From contig NC_040022.1 in NCBI RefSeq assembly GCF_000972845.2, positions 4,928,979-4,992,978 of the forward strand: a DNA stretch of 64,000 bases. The letters run 5' to 3'. The position numbers and the translations under genes were made by a program. The notes below the pieces were generated by a model. The model ran no database searches. It had not been told where the DNA came from and saw nothing but the letters and a program-made list of their open reading frames with translations. The stretch is from Larimichthys crocea. Lineage: Eukaryota > Chordata > Actinopteri > Sciaenidae. Below are positions 24,727 through 37,061 of this stretch, in pieces (the first letter of the stretch is position 1; the number at the start of each line of letters is the position of its first letter).

Positions 24727-27700
24727 TATGTCTTAGAGCATCAGCCAACTATTATTGAGATAGTCATTATGTCTTAGAGCATCAGCCAACTATTATTGAG
24801 ATAGTTTGTAGAGACATTGATGTGTGAAATCTGTTCATCACACCACATTGGCTCTTATCAGATCAATTTCTAATGTGAGCTACGTCCACGCTTAGTAGCT
24901 TTTCAAAATATCCGACTATTGATGGTAAATAGATAGACTGAAAATGAAAACCGTCAGTTAAACTCTGCCTGAACTATAGTTTATTTTACCGCCATCTCCA
25001 AAACCTGCAAAACCTGTGTCTGTTCTTTTAGTGCCTTAAAGAATATAACATTTGGAGACTGGGATCTTGGCAAAGAAGACTCATGCATGAGAATGCATGA
25101 GGCAAAATTAAAACCAGCGTGTCAGCTGCTATTAAAAATGTACCTCTGTCTGGCACTTGAACTATTATAAAAAACTTTTATAGTCTACTAACCACTGAAA
25201 GCACTTTACACATGCCAACATTTAGTCACAGATTTATACAGTGATCAAACATGCTCCTACTTATGTTTTGGTGTTGTTGCCATATTTGATATGAATCCAT
25301 GTTCCATCTGTGTCACAGGGCAGCAGAGCGAGCTGGTGGCTGTCATCCCCTGTAATGACCAGAGGCTGAAACCCAGACACACGTAAGAAAGAGTTCCTTT
25401 TTTTCACGGTTCCTTTTTTCGTGATGATTGCGCATTACTGTAACATCAAATTCATGCGCCTACACTGATGGAGGCTAGACTGAATTCAGTGCTAATAAAT
25501 GTCTAGAAAATCATTTCAAGTAAGAAACACCAGCAGTATGCTGAAACATCTTTCTGCACAACGTGGGCTTGAAGTCCAGGAATGTCAAAGTAATTCACAT
25601 GCACGTGTCAGTACTTCATAACCGAGCGGCACAATGGTAAATATCCTGTTATAACATGGGCGTCACACAGGCAGGATTAAATATTCTTTATTTTCTTACA
25701 TGAGGACAAACAGACTGCTGCAGTTAGCTCTCACACTAACTTGCTTCCTAATTAAACAGCGGAGCTTTTGCAAACCTGTGTAGGCCAACTTCTTTCCAAT
25801 GCAGAAAATTTATACCCGTATAGAATCATTCAGCCCGTATTAGACTCATTCATATATTAGACGTTTCTGCTTCCATCACATCTGACATCATCAGAGGGAA
25901 ACAATGTTTTTGGTTTGTGCTGATGTCACGGCTGCTGGTGCTTATTCTCCAGTCACATGCAGAAGAAGAGTGGCTAATGACCTGATCTGTTTCCTCCTCT
26001 CTCAGGAAGCTGTATGTCGCTGTGTCTGTTGGTGTGTGCCTCCTGTTCAGCTCCCTGGTGTTGTTCTTCCTGTTTCCTCGCTCTGTCCTCCTCTCTCCAG
26101 TCAGCGTCAAATCGTCCTTAGTTTACTTCATTGACGACGATGTCCAGATCAACATCACGGTGGGTAGAGAGGGAGAGAAGACTTTTTGGTTTATGAAAAA
26201 TGAAATGTGAAAGGTGTGGACGGATAGATTGACATCATTTTGATTGTTTTATGTGTGTTTCCTTGTAGAACGTCCTGAACATCACCAACCAGAACTTTGC
26301 GACAGTGCAGGCCTACAACCTGACAGTGCAGGCCCTGAATTTTCACACGGTGGTGGGAACAGTGCTGATTAAGAACGTCACCACCATCAAACCTCTGTCT
26401 ACAACAATGGTGAGACATGGCAGCTTCACATGAACAGAAAGTACCTTAGCCAACTAGAGATGTCACGATACCAATAGCCAATCATTTAGCAGCTGTGTAG
26501 TTCGGTTGCTCTAGTTGCCATGTTGGTTTGTTTACAAGGGAGTAGCATGCAGTGAGAAGCTGGCAGGAGTGTAGAGGCGGCCGCCATGTAGCAGAAACTT
26601 GCACCAGTAGTATAGTAATCCACAGTAGAATTTCTAGTATAGTAGGAACCATTACGATTTGGCACCGCGGGGTACCGTGGGTACCATGGGTATCGTGCAA
26701 CTCTATAGCCAACACCATGTTATGCATGCAAAATGGTTGTGTTGCAATAGCTTGTTGTGGTTGACTGGTCGGGCGAGCAGCTCAGAAATCTACATCCTAC
26801 TTATTCTACAATACTTTTTTTACTTTTTTTTTTTCTACATACAATTCTATGTAATTGTGATTAGAGAGCCTTGGCTGCCATGCAAATGTCATGATGTCAG
26901 CTACTTGCACACTTATTTTGTAAAATAAGTGTAAAAATAAATATAGTTTGAGAAATTCTCTCATTGTCATATTGATGAATGTAATCTGTGAGCAGTGAGA
27001 ACCTTTGAAGTGAGGAATGGTTATGAGTTACACCTGCCTCTTTTCTTCCTTCCAGTACTCCTTTGTGACCCCCGTCAAGCTGACAGACTCTGGACTGAGG
27101 TGAGCAACCACTGTTACTTGCTGTATGGTCGTGATAGTACAACTAAAGCTGTGTCTGTCAGTAAACTTTAAATCGCAGAGAAACTGGACGAGTTTTGAAA
27201 CATTGACTAGAACGGCCACGTATAGCTCTGGTGGTCATGCCGCACACGTAACGCAGCGCATACAGGCCCGGTAGAATTTGACGGTACCATTCTGCTAACT
27301 GACTAAACCAGTGTTTCTCTAACTTTTTATACCAAGTACCACTTCAGAAAACAACAAGTACCACTATCAGGACAGAAGATTATTTGTTATTTTTTACTGT
27401 TGTTGAATCCTCAATGACACCAGAGCTCATCACGTGGAAAAGGGGAATTCTTGAGCCGCACTTCTCTTCCTGTTTTTTTCCATTTGGAGCCACGGTTATA
27501 GCATTTTGAGCGTTCATTTTATCTTGTTATATTACTTACTTACCTTACTTCACTAATCCTGGATGGATCCACCATTGTCACTACGTGCATGAACACACGA
27601 CGACGAATCAGGCCGAAACTAATTATAGGAAAAGCAAAGCTTATTTAAAAAATGTGATAAAAATGCTTTGTGTACAAGATCAGATGAGCTGTTGGTTTTG

Positions 27701-28914
27701 AATTACATGCACACTGCACAGTGGCACAACCTGTTATACTAGCAAGCCTGGTTACAGAGTTCACTTTGTGTTTCTGGGACACATTATGTTTGTGTAAACT
27801 CAGTTCAAAGCATGTATTGTCATTGTATTGTTTTTATTATGGTATAAAAATTAGACTTCCTCTCATGAGCCATTTCTTATCACTCTGTCTCTCTGCAGTA
27901 ACTACTGTAAGACACCTTCCTATCCTGTCCACATTCTGTATCTGCACCTACAGTAAGTATTTTCATGTGATCAGGAATGTGTCTTTGATTTGTGTAATAG
28001 TTTTTTGTGTTTGTAATTTGAGTAACTGCACATTTGTTTATGAGTTTGCACGACTAAAATGTAGTTTCTGCATTACTACCAAATCTTGTAGCTCTGTGTG
28101 AAGAGTCCCTGCGGGAATATTTTATTTTAAATCGAGCTCATCATGCATATTTCTAAATAAAGTTGTATTGTATGAAAAATTCTCATACCAACATACAAAA
28201 AACTTATTCTTCTAGTATACTGGTCACTTTATGGATCTCTGAGTGTAGGGGAACTTCATTGACCTTCAAGCATTTAAACCATAAATGACATAAGAAATGT
28301 CCAAAAAAGCTTTTCTATGAAATCAAAACACTTGAAAACAAAGTATGAATATTCCTTGCGTTTTCATTTGTGTTGACATCTCTGCTTGAATCTTTAAACC
28401 AAAGTTATTCAGTGATAATCTAAAGATGGTTTCACTGTGCTCCGACTAATGCCAGAGGACAGAATAACCATCTACAGAATCTGTGTTGACTTCTGGCCTA
28501 GTATGTGCTGTGAACCCAGAAATCACATGACTCTTAGTGAACAGATTAAACAATTCTCCACAGTGCTTCAGGCACATGCTTCAGATTGGATGTGGGAAAA
28601 AAAACTTCACTGTGTTTGCTCTATTTGATTATACTACAACGATTAACAGTGTTACTCCATGAAACATTCAGGAGCAGTGTGGAAAGTGTTGCAGATTTCA
28701 AGAAAAACCAAAGAAGTTAGGCAGATCCATTCTGTGCAGTGTAAACGTGGCTGTGCACTCCTGTAACGCTTATGTTTTGTCTTGTTACTGCAGGATGACT
28801 ATGACAGTGTACTACCTGGTCCACTATGAGCAGCTCTCACTGGAGTCGTACGAGTACATCGACTGTGGAGCAAACACCACCGTACCACACAGTATGCAAC
28901 CCCCACCCCCCTGA
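24533..28914 (+). CDS. tmem106a: Transmembrane protein 106A, seven coding exons
   Basis: A type II single-pass glycoprotein of the TMEM106 family, reported at late endosomes, lysosomes or the cell surface and in macrophage activation in mammals. Coding exons: 24533-24683, 25319-25382, 26006-26159, 26269-26409, 27056-27099, 27899-27952, 28794-28914. They join in frame to 242 residues (human about 262). Visible features: MGAVSS start fitting an N-myristoylation consensus; CPSCKGTGRMPR with the family CxxC; LVAVIPCNDQRLKP before the membrane; a hydrophobic span (LYVAVSVGVCLLFSSLVLFF) then FPRSV; a luminal domain with several N-x-T sequons (NIT, NLT, NVT, NTT); and the family end SYEYIDCGANTTVPH. 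The human protein ends in the same YEYVDC..VPH pattern. Start codon: first ATG after the 24530 acceptor, G at -3 and +4. Confidence 0.93.
24687..24725. repeat. (CA)n microsatellite fused to a tmem106a splice donor
   Basis: About 19 CA units begin directly after the donor GTAA (24684-24687) of the first coding exon. They are followed by a 41-bp tandem duplication. Confidence 0.95.
24724..24805. repeat. Perfect 2 x 41-bp tandem duplication
   Basis: The unit CATTATGTCTTAGAGCATCA...GAGATAGT occurs at 24724-24764 and again at 24765-24805 without a mismatch, beside the CA repeat. Confidence 0.95.
26455..26707. mobile_element. hAT-like MITE remnant
   Basis: The left end TAGAGATGTCACGATACC and the inverse of the right end (TATAGAGTTGCACGATACCC) are similar imperfect terminal repeats about 250 bp apart. 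The inner GGCACCGCGG/GGTACCGTGG stretch is typical of this fish family. It lies in a tmem106a intron. Confidence 0.55.
27308..27480. repeat. Degenerate hAT-like repeat fragment
   Basis: CAGTGTTTCTCTAACTTTTT followed by ACCAAGTACCACT resembles the end of a common fish hAT-type element. It sits in the tmem106a intron 27100-27898. Only the left end is clear. Confidence 0.4.
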
Positions 28915-29600
28915 TAAACTCAGAGTGGAATATTTGTGCCTGGAATGTTTTTTTTTTTTTTTTTAATATCTCACCCTATCATATCTGATGAATCTGAATT
29001 GTCTAGATGAAGAATTGACTTTTTAAACCCTGTCCTACATCTTAACGAATGAATGAATGGAAGAAGGATGGATTCAAATGCACCACTCTCGCCACCCCAA
29101 CTGACATCTGTACAGTTTTACAGATAAAATTGCACAGAGGAGGAAAGCCCAGAGAAAATTTTGAGGCTGAGTGGATGATGTTAAGAGGCCAAAGCCAACT
29201 TTAAAGCAGTGAGGAGACTGAAGTTGGAGCAGAAATTCCACCCGTGGACCTGAATATGTTCTGATTTCAGCTGAAAGTCGTGAAAATGTTGTGATTGTTT
29301 GTGTTGCAAATCACTATTCAGTAAGTGTAAGTGCATCAGCTATATTTTGTAATTTTTAATGAGCTGAACGGAGCTGAACTACAGTAGATGTGTCTAATAG
29401 TAGTCTCCAAGTGAAAAATTGCACAGTAACTTTTTTTGTATGGTAGAAATCCAAACAACTGAAATTATGGACTATATGAAACTTTTTATTTTATTTTATT
29501 TTTGTGCCTTGTAACTTCTAATCACAATATATGCCGTATACCTTCAGGGTATCAACATGATTGTCCACAGTCGTCAATAAAATGCTAAAACACACATTTT
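28915..29600 (+). other. tmem106a: tmem106a 3'UTR (predicted)
   Basis: Follows the TGA. A poly-T run lies near 28949-28965. An AATAAA at 29576-29581 is the first good polyadenylation signal and sets the likely end near 29600. Confidence 0.5.
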
Positions 29601-30124
29601 AAAGCAGCACTTATATTTTTACATAAACAATGTAAATGATTTATCAGATGTTAAAGGTGTTGGTACAAACAACAGGCAATTATCACCAACTCTCACACTT
29701 GGCTATTTAGTGTCTTTTAGCCCATTGTTTTGGTCCTAACCACAAAGTTTTGTCAGCATTGTTTCCAGCTGCAGCAGGCAGACATTTGTACACGACCTGC
29801 CCAGCACCAAACAGCAGACTGACAAAGTTACTGACTAACTGGTTAACATTTAGCACCTAAAGCCCCAGACTGCTGTCGGGAGTTGGTGGAGACCAAACCC
29901 GAGCCAGTCAACACAACCATCTGTCCCCATCCTCACTAGAAACTGGAAATGTCTTCTGCATGCTGCAGGAATTCTGTTCTCAATAAGCTCTTCATGACAA
30001 GTAAACTGACCGTCACGAGTAAAAGGAGTCCCTTTAATGTTCGAGCTTGGCCTGTCTGAAGTCCTGCTGAGCCAACACATTATTCTAAGGTTGTGTGGGA
30101 GTTATAGAGAAGAATGTGAGCCAA

Positions 30125-30880
30125 CTGAGACCAAACCAAAGTCCAAACAGATTTTATTGGGCCATTTGGTTAACACACCATGTACAGTGCTTTGAAAGAG
30201 CAAAATACATAATTCTCTACAAGCCTTACACATCTTAGTGACTATGATTTTTGCATATTTGTCTTGACATAATGGCTCAAGCAAACTGGATTGAGACCAT
30301 CTTTGAACAGTCATTTTTAATTCTCGCTACAGATTCTCAGTTGTATTAAGGTCCTGGTCTGGAGCTGGTCTGAGACTTAACATTCTTAAACCATTACAGT
30401 GTTGCGGTGTCTGGCTCTAGTGTCACCCTGCAGGAAGGTAAACCTTCACTTTCAGACTGAAAGAATTGCTCTGTATTTGTCTCCATCCATCTAGCCTTGC
30501 CCTCACACCTGACCAGTTTTCTTGTATCTGCTGATTAGCGTGATGCTGTCACCGCTGTGTTTTCACTGTGGGGATGTTGTGCAGTGTTGGATTTCTGCCA
30601 CACATACCGTTCTGCACCAGGGACAAAAAGTGAAGTTGGTCTCATCTGACCAGAGTTGCTTCTTCTGCATGTTCGTTGTGTCCTCTCCAAACAATGCCCC
30701 TCCAAACGGCTTTCCTCGCTATACCACAAAGGCCCTGATTTGTGGAGTGCACCACTAATAGTTGCCCCATGGACAGATTCTCTCACCTGAGTTAACACTG
30801 CCTTCTTGTTTGCTTTGATGATTAGTGCTCTCCTTGCCTTCGCTTGGTAGATTTGCTGTTGTTCTGAAAACAATGGCTGT
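30125..30880 (-). mobile_element. Decayed Tc1/mariner transposase
   Basis: Read on the minus strand in shifting frames, several Tc1 transposase blocks appear in the right order. They are TISGALHKSGLYG with ARK (helix-turn-helix end), SGQMRPTSLF/WSDETNF-like sequence, ERYVWQKSNTAQH or NIPTVK, and LNTTENL*RELKMTVQRWS, which matches the family block around the last acidic residue (PDLNPIENLWRELK). Frameshifts and stops show it is dead. No terminal repeats were located. It sits between the 3' ends of tmem106a and the small minus-strand gene. Confidence 0.75.
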
Positions 30881-30931
30881 GGTTAAGGCTTTCACAGCAA
30901 AGGCAGTAAACACATATGAACTCAAAACCTT

Positions 30932-30937
30932 TTTATT
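30932..30937 (-). terminator. Polyadenylation signal for the small minus-strand gene
   Basis: TTTATT on the plus strand is AATAAA on the minus strand, about 200 bp after the proposed stop at 31139. Confidence 0.4.
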
Positions 30938-31138
30938 TGTTTATATTTTTGAAAACCATCTTATATTTAAAATGCACTGTCATGTCGGCGGGTGGCAGTG
31001 ATGCACACAGTTTGAAGTCACATTCATCCTGTTAACTTAGAGACAATCTCACACAAAACCAAATTCAGAGTTGCCGTCGGTCCAGTAATCCAGTGAGGTT
31101 ATCGGAGAACAGTGCTGTCACTCGTCAGTGACACTTCC

Positions 31139-34100
31139 TCACCACTGCTGTTTGTACTGTAAGGACTGTAAGATAAACAGGCATTATTCCTCTATGTGCA
31201 ACTTTACAAGTAACTTGTTCTCCCCAAAGACAGGTGAAGCTTTATCAGTCACAGAGAGCAGGGTAAAATTATTAACATGACACAGTACTGATACTTACAG
31301 AGTATCTGTTCGGGATCTTGGTACTGTGGTGGGCAGAGGTCTTCAGGTCACCCTTGCAGTGGGGACACTGACCTTCAGCTGGAAATGACATGAAAATAAG
31401 GCACGTTTAGCAAATATTTATTAGGTTAATGCTGCATTAATAGGTCTTTTATAACACTAGATGATGGCAGTGTATAATGTGGTTCATAAAGCCATAGCTT
31501 GGCTCTAGGATGAGAGGAGTGAATTCTTAAAGAGTTACGAGGTTGTCAGGCAGCTTGCAGGGACTACGATATTTGATTTCATGGAACGTATGTAAGAACA
31601 ACTTGTCTGTGAGTCCTGCTCGGGATGTTATGCAATTTGTGTAATGTTTTGTATGATGTCAACAATGCACATAAACATTCCCATAAGTAACCTTCCCATA
31701 CCGGGAGTTGAACCCGGGCCGCCTGGGTGAAAACCAGGAATCCTAACCGCTAGACCATATGGGACCTTAACGCTGCCACCTAGGGTGAAGTATCAAATGA
31801 TGGGTGGCTATACAGTTTCACTTTGCACTCATCAATCATTTCCAGGAAACCAGTAAATCTGTGGCTGCTGACATCTGAGACACACAGCATGTGTGGAGCA
31901 GCTTGTGTGGCCCTTCATGAATCCTTCAGCAGACCTCCCTCTAATGAGAACACTGTAGACCGTGACGGCTGACCTGCTGTTGTTTGTATTGTGTTGTGTG
32001 GATAGTGTGGATATGCATGTGTGTGTGATCAGGGTTAGTTAATTAATAAACTAAAGTAGGGAAGTAAGACTTGGAAAAACGATGCTGGGTTTGAAATTTG
32101 ACAGGTTAGGTAAACACAAAAATTGATGCAATGAACTTCTCCTGAGGTTCTGATAGTGAAGAATGAGAAGAACAGTGGTTGACATAGTTGTTTAAACTAA
32201 CACAAATAAAATCTTCAGTAATATGCTATTGGACTAATTAGCTGGGGGACTTGCAAGAGAGTGTGGGCCTCATTTCAACATGGGAATTGTGTCTGGACAG
32301 CTTCTCTGGAACAGGAAACATGTAAATACAGATGTAAATGCGCATTGGGTGCCACATGGAGCTCAGGTCTCTAGAAACCAAGAAGACCAGTGACTCAGTG
32401 ATTACTCTTGCAAAGTCAATTGAGACATTTTCTCAAACTTGACAAAGAAGATCTGTCCTGGTGTCCTGTTTTCAGGCTGAGCTGTGCTTTCTTACTTCCT
32501 CTGTACTTCCTTATTTCCTCTGACAGCAACTTTAAAGTTGCCCTTCTCTTTCTTGAGAACAGTTGCCTGTTTTAATGTGCCAGTATTTCACTGTTTGGAT
32601 CGAGCCGCGCAACACGATTCCAGCCAGTCATGGCATTGGATTTCTCCATAGTCAATTACCCTACATTTAAGCATAGTCATGAATTAATCATTTGTAGCTG
32701 GGCCCTGGCTGTGGCTCGTCTGTGTGTGTGTGTGTACATCGTTTACATTGAGGTGTTGTATGTAAATGTTGTGCTGTGTGTGTTCTGTGTCTGACCACTC
32801 GAGTGTTACAGACTTTCGAAGATCACAAAGATATTCATGTAGTGGTGACAGAGGCGTCAATGACACCATTGTTCCGTGTGTGTGTAGAAGCAGCATGATC
32901 AGAGTATGGGGTGCTTGTGTGTGAACAGCTGTACAGTAGTCATGTTTGGACATGACTCAGTGGACGATTAAATGTAAACAGCTGTTTCTCAGGGACAGAA
33001 TGGTCTCCCTCTATGTTGGGATACAGTTTGTCATGAGCAGATACAGTATCATTCCCACTGTTAACGTGGTAGCAGATGAGGGCATGTTTACAATGTTTTT
33101 TTAAATTTATTTAAAGCTAGATACATTTATTTTTTGGCCACTTGAAGACAGACAAACAAGCTGAAAACAAATCATTTAACATGCAGTACCTAAAAGTTTT
33201 AATAATAAACCTGTCAGCAAGTCAAATGTTCGCTAATAGAAGTCAGTATTTGTGTCAACCTAACCTCCGTAAACAGATATCTGCATATGAATGCAGGTGA
33301 CAGACTGAGATTTTGGCACCAGAAACTTTCTTGTTTCCATATCTAGCCTGAGTAGTTTACCGATCTTATTTGAGCAGGCTTTGGTTGCAACAGTTCACAT
33401 GGAGACCAAAAGAGTCGGAACACATTGGTCGAAATGTGATCTAGAAAGCTTTTTATTTCCTTTTTGTAGTTATTATCTACATTTATATGCAGATATTTGC
33501 TCTTCATCATTCTCTGTGTCATTCTCTTGTATCAATAATAATCGGACAGGAGAGGAAGTCACAGAAATATCAGTTTTTGCCCCCAAAGGCTCAATCATCA
33601 GATGATAGCTGATGAAGACTGAACAGCCCATAAACTTGGAGCTCTAATAACCTGAACTTACAGGAGCCTTGTGAAGTGATGTTTCAGATATACTTCTTTT
33701 AAAACACAGCAGGATCAACTACTGTAAAACAGTAGGATGAGTGGAGAGGGTTGTAATCCACAAAGAAAATATTAAGACTGATACCTGTTTGCTCTTGTGT
33801 TGTGTTTGATTCAGTTGTACTGTGGTTGGTCTCAGAACCCGTCTGCAGCAGCTATAAAAAGAGAAACTGAAATCATCAAATACACATAAACAAGCAAAGT
33901 TACAAGAATATGCCAAGCTTTATGGCCAAATAAATAAATAACTAATAGAGACTAATTCATCTCTACTTTACTTAATTACAAAACATCACTGAAATCTGTG
34001 TCCTGACATGATGGCATTATCAGTTCACATAATACAACATATTTTTATCCTACACGGCTACATTATAACATCAGTGTTTATTGCTCTTTCCTCTGTTGGT

Positions 34101-35121
34101 TTATTGCTATCCATTTTTTGTGTTTTACTACCAGCAACTATCGATCAGTGGAGTACTGTGATACCAGCATCAAGAATGGTATCATGCTGCCTACATGCAT
34201 GCTGCCCATGCATAAAACATTGCTCTATAGCACTACTAGTGGTCAAAAACTAGGATAGGATACCTTTAATTTCTCTTACATCTCAGATTTATTCCCTTCT
34301 TGTTGTAACAATCTGACATTTTGGATGCATTTTGATTTCATTAAAAATGTAGGGTTCTATTTTTGTACTAACCTGCCTATAAGTTTTTTTCAACGGGTAT
34401 CTATTTATTTAAAGTCAAAGTTACTTAAATAACTTCAGGTCTTACAAAATAAAAACAGGTAACCATGAAACTGAACTAAAACAATTTTATGTCTGAATGC
34501 ATCCTGGAAATCAGCAACAGGATACAAGCCGTCAGATTCACACAGGAAACAAGTTTGACCCCATGCTGGGGTGTCACATGTCCCTGATCAGTTTCCAGTC
34601 AACCCCGCTGTTGTTCAATAATAAAGTAGACCAGACAGACTGCTGGATCACGGTCAACACAGTCTAGTTTTGAAAGAAATGGTTTTAGATTCTTAGGTTC
34701 ACTGTGGACAATCTTGACTTAATGTCACTGACAGACTGTCACATTTTTTTCAGTTATTTCACTCTCACTCAAACCAGTAAGTACATCACTCCTGCAAATA
34801 CATCAAAACATCTTCATTGATGCAAATATTTGCCTGTGGTGGCACTGCATTATAAGATTATTGGAAAGTCTTACAGGAGAGTAATATTAATATTAATTTA
34901 ACATACATTTCCAACAAATAGACATTTATATACATTTAAAAATACAATAAATCTAAGTACGGGCAAATTACCTCTAATTGTAATTAAGTATCAGTCACAA
35001 CTTAGCAGCCTCCTTGTCAAGAGCTGTCACAACATGTTTAATTTACCTGCTGTTTGTCTCTGGCCATCCTGCGGTCCAGAGCACTCTGACGCCGCCTGGC
35101 CTCCCAGTGCATAGCTGACAT
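31139..35121 (-). CDS. Small minus-strand gene with CPHC motif, possibly ccdc200-like
   Basis: Not found as one ORF; I rebuilt it from splice sites. Coding parts, in order: 35121-35047 (start MSAMHWEARRRQSALDRRMA), 33851-33785 (LLQTGSETNHSTTESNTTQE), 31378-31299 (EGQCPHCKGDLKTSAHHSTK) and, less surely, 31165-31139 ending QQW. Each has an AG acceptor and GT donor on the minus strand, and phases 0/1/0 close exactly. The first three parts give 74 residues; the last would make 82. The N-terminus is a basic, arginine-rich helix (WEARRRQ-ALDRRMA). The CxxC pair could bind metal only with partners not visible here. Position next to tmem106a and the WEARRRQ-type start recall mammalian CCDC200 (once called LINC00854), from memory only. 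Final exon frame is uncertain: an alternative reading there gives EEVSLTSDSTVLR. Confidence 0.55.
31693..31764 (-). tRNA. tRNA-Glu (anticodon TTC)
   Basis: The minus strand gives a 72-nt cloverleaf. The acceptor stem TCCCATA pairs with TATGGGA plus discriminator A at 31693. The A box is TGGTCTAGCGGTTAGGAT, the anticodon stem CCTGG/CCAGG has loop TTTTCAC (anticodon TTC, 31729-31731), and the T arm is CCCGG-GTTCAAC-T-CCCGG with an intact B box. It is almost identical to vertebrate nuclear tRNA-Glu genes. There is no intron and CCA is not encoded, as expected for eukaryotes. It lies in an intron of the small minus-strand gene, same strand. Confidence 0.96.
31800..33784. other. Intron of the small minus-strand gene
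   Basis: Apart from the tRNA gene just before it, I see no gene. A short TG run occurs near 32721-32735. Confidence 0.5.
33852..35046. other. Intron of the small minus-strand gene
   Basis: AT-rich, with no recognisable feature. Confidence 0.5.
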
Positions 35122-35296
35122 CCTGATGTCGAGCAGCTACAGGAGACATAAACATTAAATCAATATTCAATGTGGAATGATCTGACTTTGTAAAGTGTGT
35201 AAAGAGCCACCCTCTCCTTCAGCACTGCTTTGGTCTCTACCAAGTCCTCAGAAAAATCTCTGTTTAACAAAGGCAAGAAAATCTTAAATGCTGTGT

Positions 35297-35560
35297 TTTA
35301 AAGGAGTAGTGTGTAGGATTTAATGGCATCTAGTGGTGTAGTTGCAGATTGTATCCACTAAAGCCAGTGTTTGTTTTGTCCCTTTTGGGCTACTGTAAAT
35401 AAATGTATTTCAGTATGGTGGACTCCATGAAAGAAGACCTTCTGCATCTGTAGATATAAAAGGATCATTCTAAAATAACAATTCTTATTGTGATCATACA
35501 GTCCCAAAAACATAGTTATACATATAAGATTCTGTAAATCGCACACATTGGACCTTTAAA
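35297..35560. mobile_element. 264-bp MITE
   Basis: It begins TTTTAAAGGAGTAGTGTGTA and ends CACACATTGGACCTTTAAA, imperfect inverted ends with flanking TTTAAA. This fits the common fish family with TTTAAAGGTCCA-type ends. A relic of the same family is at 18335-18430. It lies in the first intron of the small minus-strand gene. Confidence 0.75.
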
Positions 35561-37055
35561 CCTAAATATAAACAAATTGTACCTGTTTCCGGTCTTCCAA
35601 AATGTCAAAGTATTGCTTTAAATCTTTTCACAGCTTGTAAGTATTGGCAGTGTCATCGTGTGAAATATGTGTTAATTAGAGTGTTGATGATGTTGTTAGC
35701 ACATGATGATATTCAAGTGATCATGATGTATTTGCCGTTTTGTATGTTGTATCAAAAATGGAATAGAAACTACACCCATCTGGTTCACACCTGCGCTGGT
35801 TTGGTTTTGGACCACACTTCAGTGAAAGTGTCAGCTAGAGAGGCCAGTGAAACACTTTGAGTCTGGTGTTAAGTTCCTGGTTAATATTTAGCAGTGTGCG
35901 TCATCACAATTACAATAAGATATTTTGTTCTGACACCACAAGAATATTTAAACATCCACCTGCTTTCTCCATGTCTGCCTTCATTATATCTATCTGATGT
36001 GACCAAAGAGTTACCTGATACACTTTAACTCCCAACCACTGCCATCACTTACCATCTCCTCTGATTACTGATCTCTTTCCTTTGTTACCTTCTCTCCATG
36101 CACTCCTCTCACCCGGCACACACTGGATACCTTTTGGATCTATTTTGTTCATATGATGATGGTTATTAAATTTTGTTATTGTAACGTGTGTGTAAATGCT
36201 AAGCCTGCATGGGTTTATGATGAATGTAAACCAGACACAGAATGTGGCACATACATTTTGAAATGATAAATTCTAAAACTTATGTCAGATTCACAGACCT
36301 TTGTGTCTCTAACAAAAATTCTACTACATAAAAAGAAATTTATGAAAAATATCTCTAAATTGTACGGAAGTTTTCTGTTGTTGTTGTTTTTTTGTTTGTT
36401 TTTTTGTATTTTATGTTTATGTAAGTATACAAAACTGTAAAACTACAGACATTACCTGGAATTAACAACAAAATGGTTATTTTAAGTATTGTGCCAATAA
36501 TGACAAGTTACAATAACTCTATAATTGGTACAGTGTGTTTTCCACTTTCTTAAATTACATACAAATTTATGTAAAAAGACAAAAATTATCTGTAAATATT
36601 AAATATGTGGCTTTTATATAAATGTTCAAATCTTCGAATAAATTCACATTTTTATTTGTAATTTTGTTGTGAATCATGGTACTTTTATCCATTAATGATT
36701 TTTACAGCGTATATTACTCATAAACCATGTGATTGTAACCTTCTGTGGAAATCAAAGTAAAGATTTATCAATAATCCAATCTATTTCTAATAGAAATAAA
36801 GGCATTTGATCAACTGTAGACCAGAATATTTTGTGTTTTATTTTGTAAACCATTTCATGAAAATATGACACATACAGTCAGTCTAAAGTCTACTAACTTC
36901 AATAAAAGATCTTTGGTGTCTGAGTAAACATAATGTAACACACTAATATATTTTACATTAGGTATATCTTTCATATGTCTAATGTATTTAGGTGAGGCCC
37001 GTTACCATTGGATAAAACATGTGATGCAGTGATGTGGAAGAAATAATGAGCGTTT
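35561..37055. other. AT-rich intron or intergenic stretch
   Basis: Low-complexity T/G runs at 36375-36405 and long AT-rich tracts. No gene was recognised. Confidence 0.55.
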
Positions 37056-37061
37056 ACTCAC

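Noticed and set aside
30334..30760. Plus-strand ORF 30522-30758 as a gene
   Set aside because: It is the antisense of the Tc1 transposase remnant.
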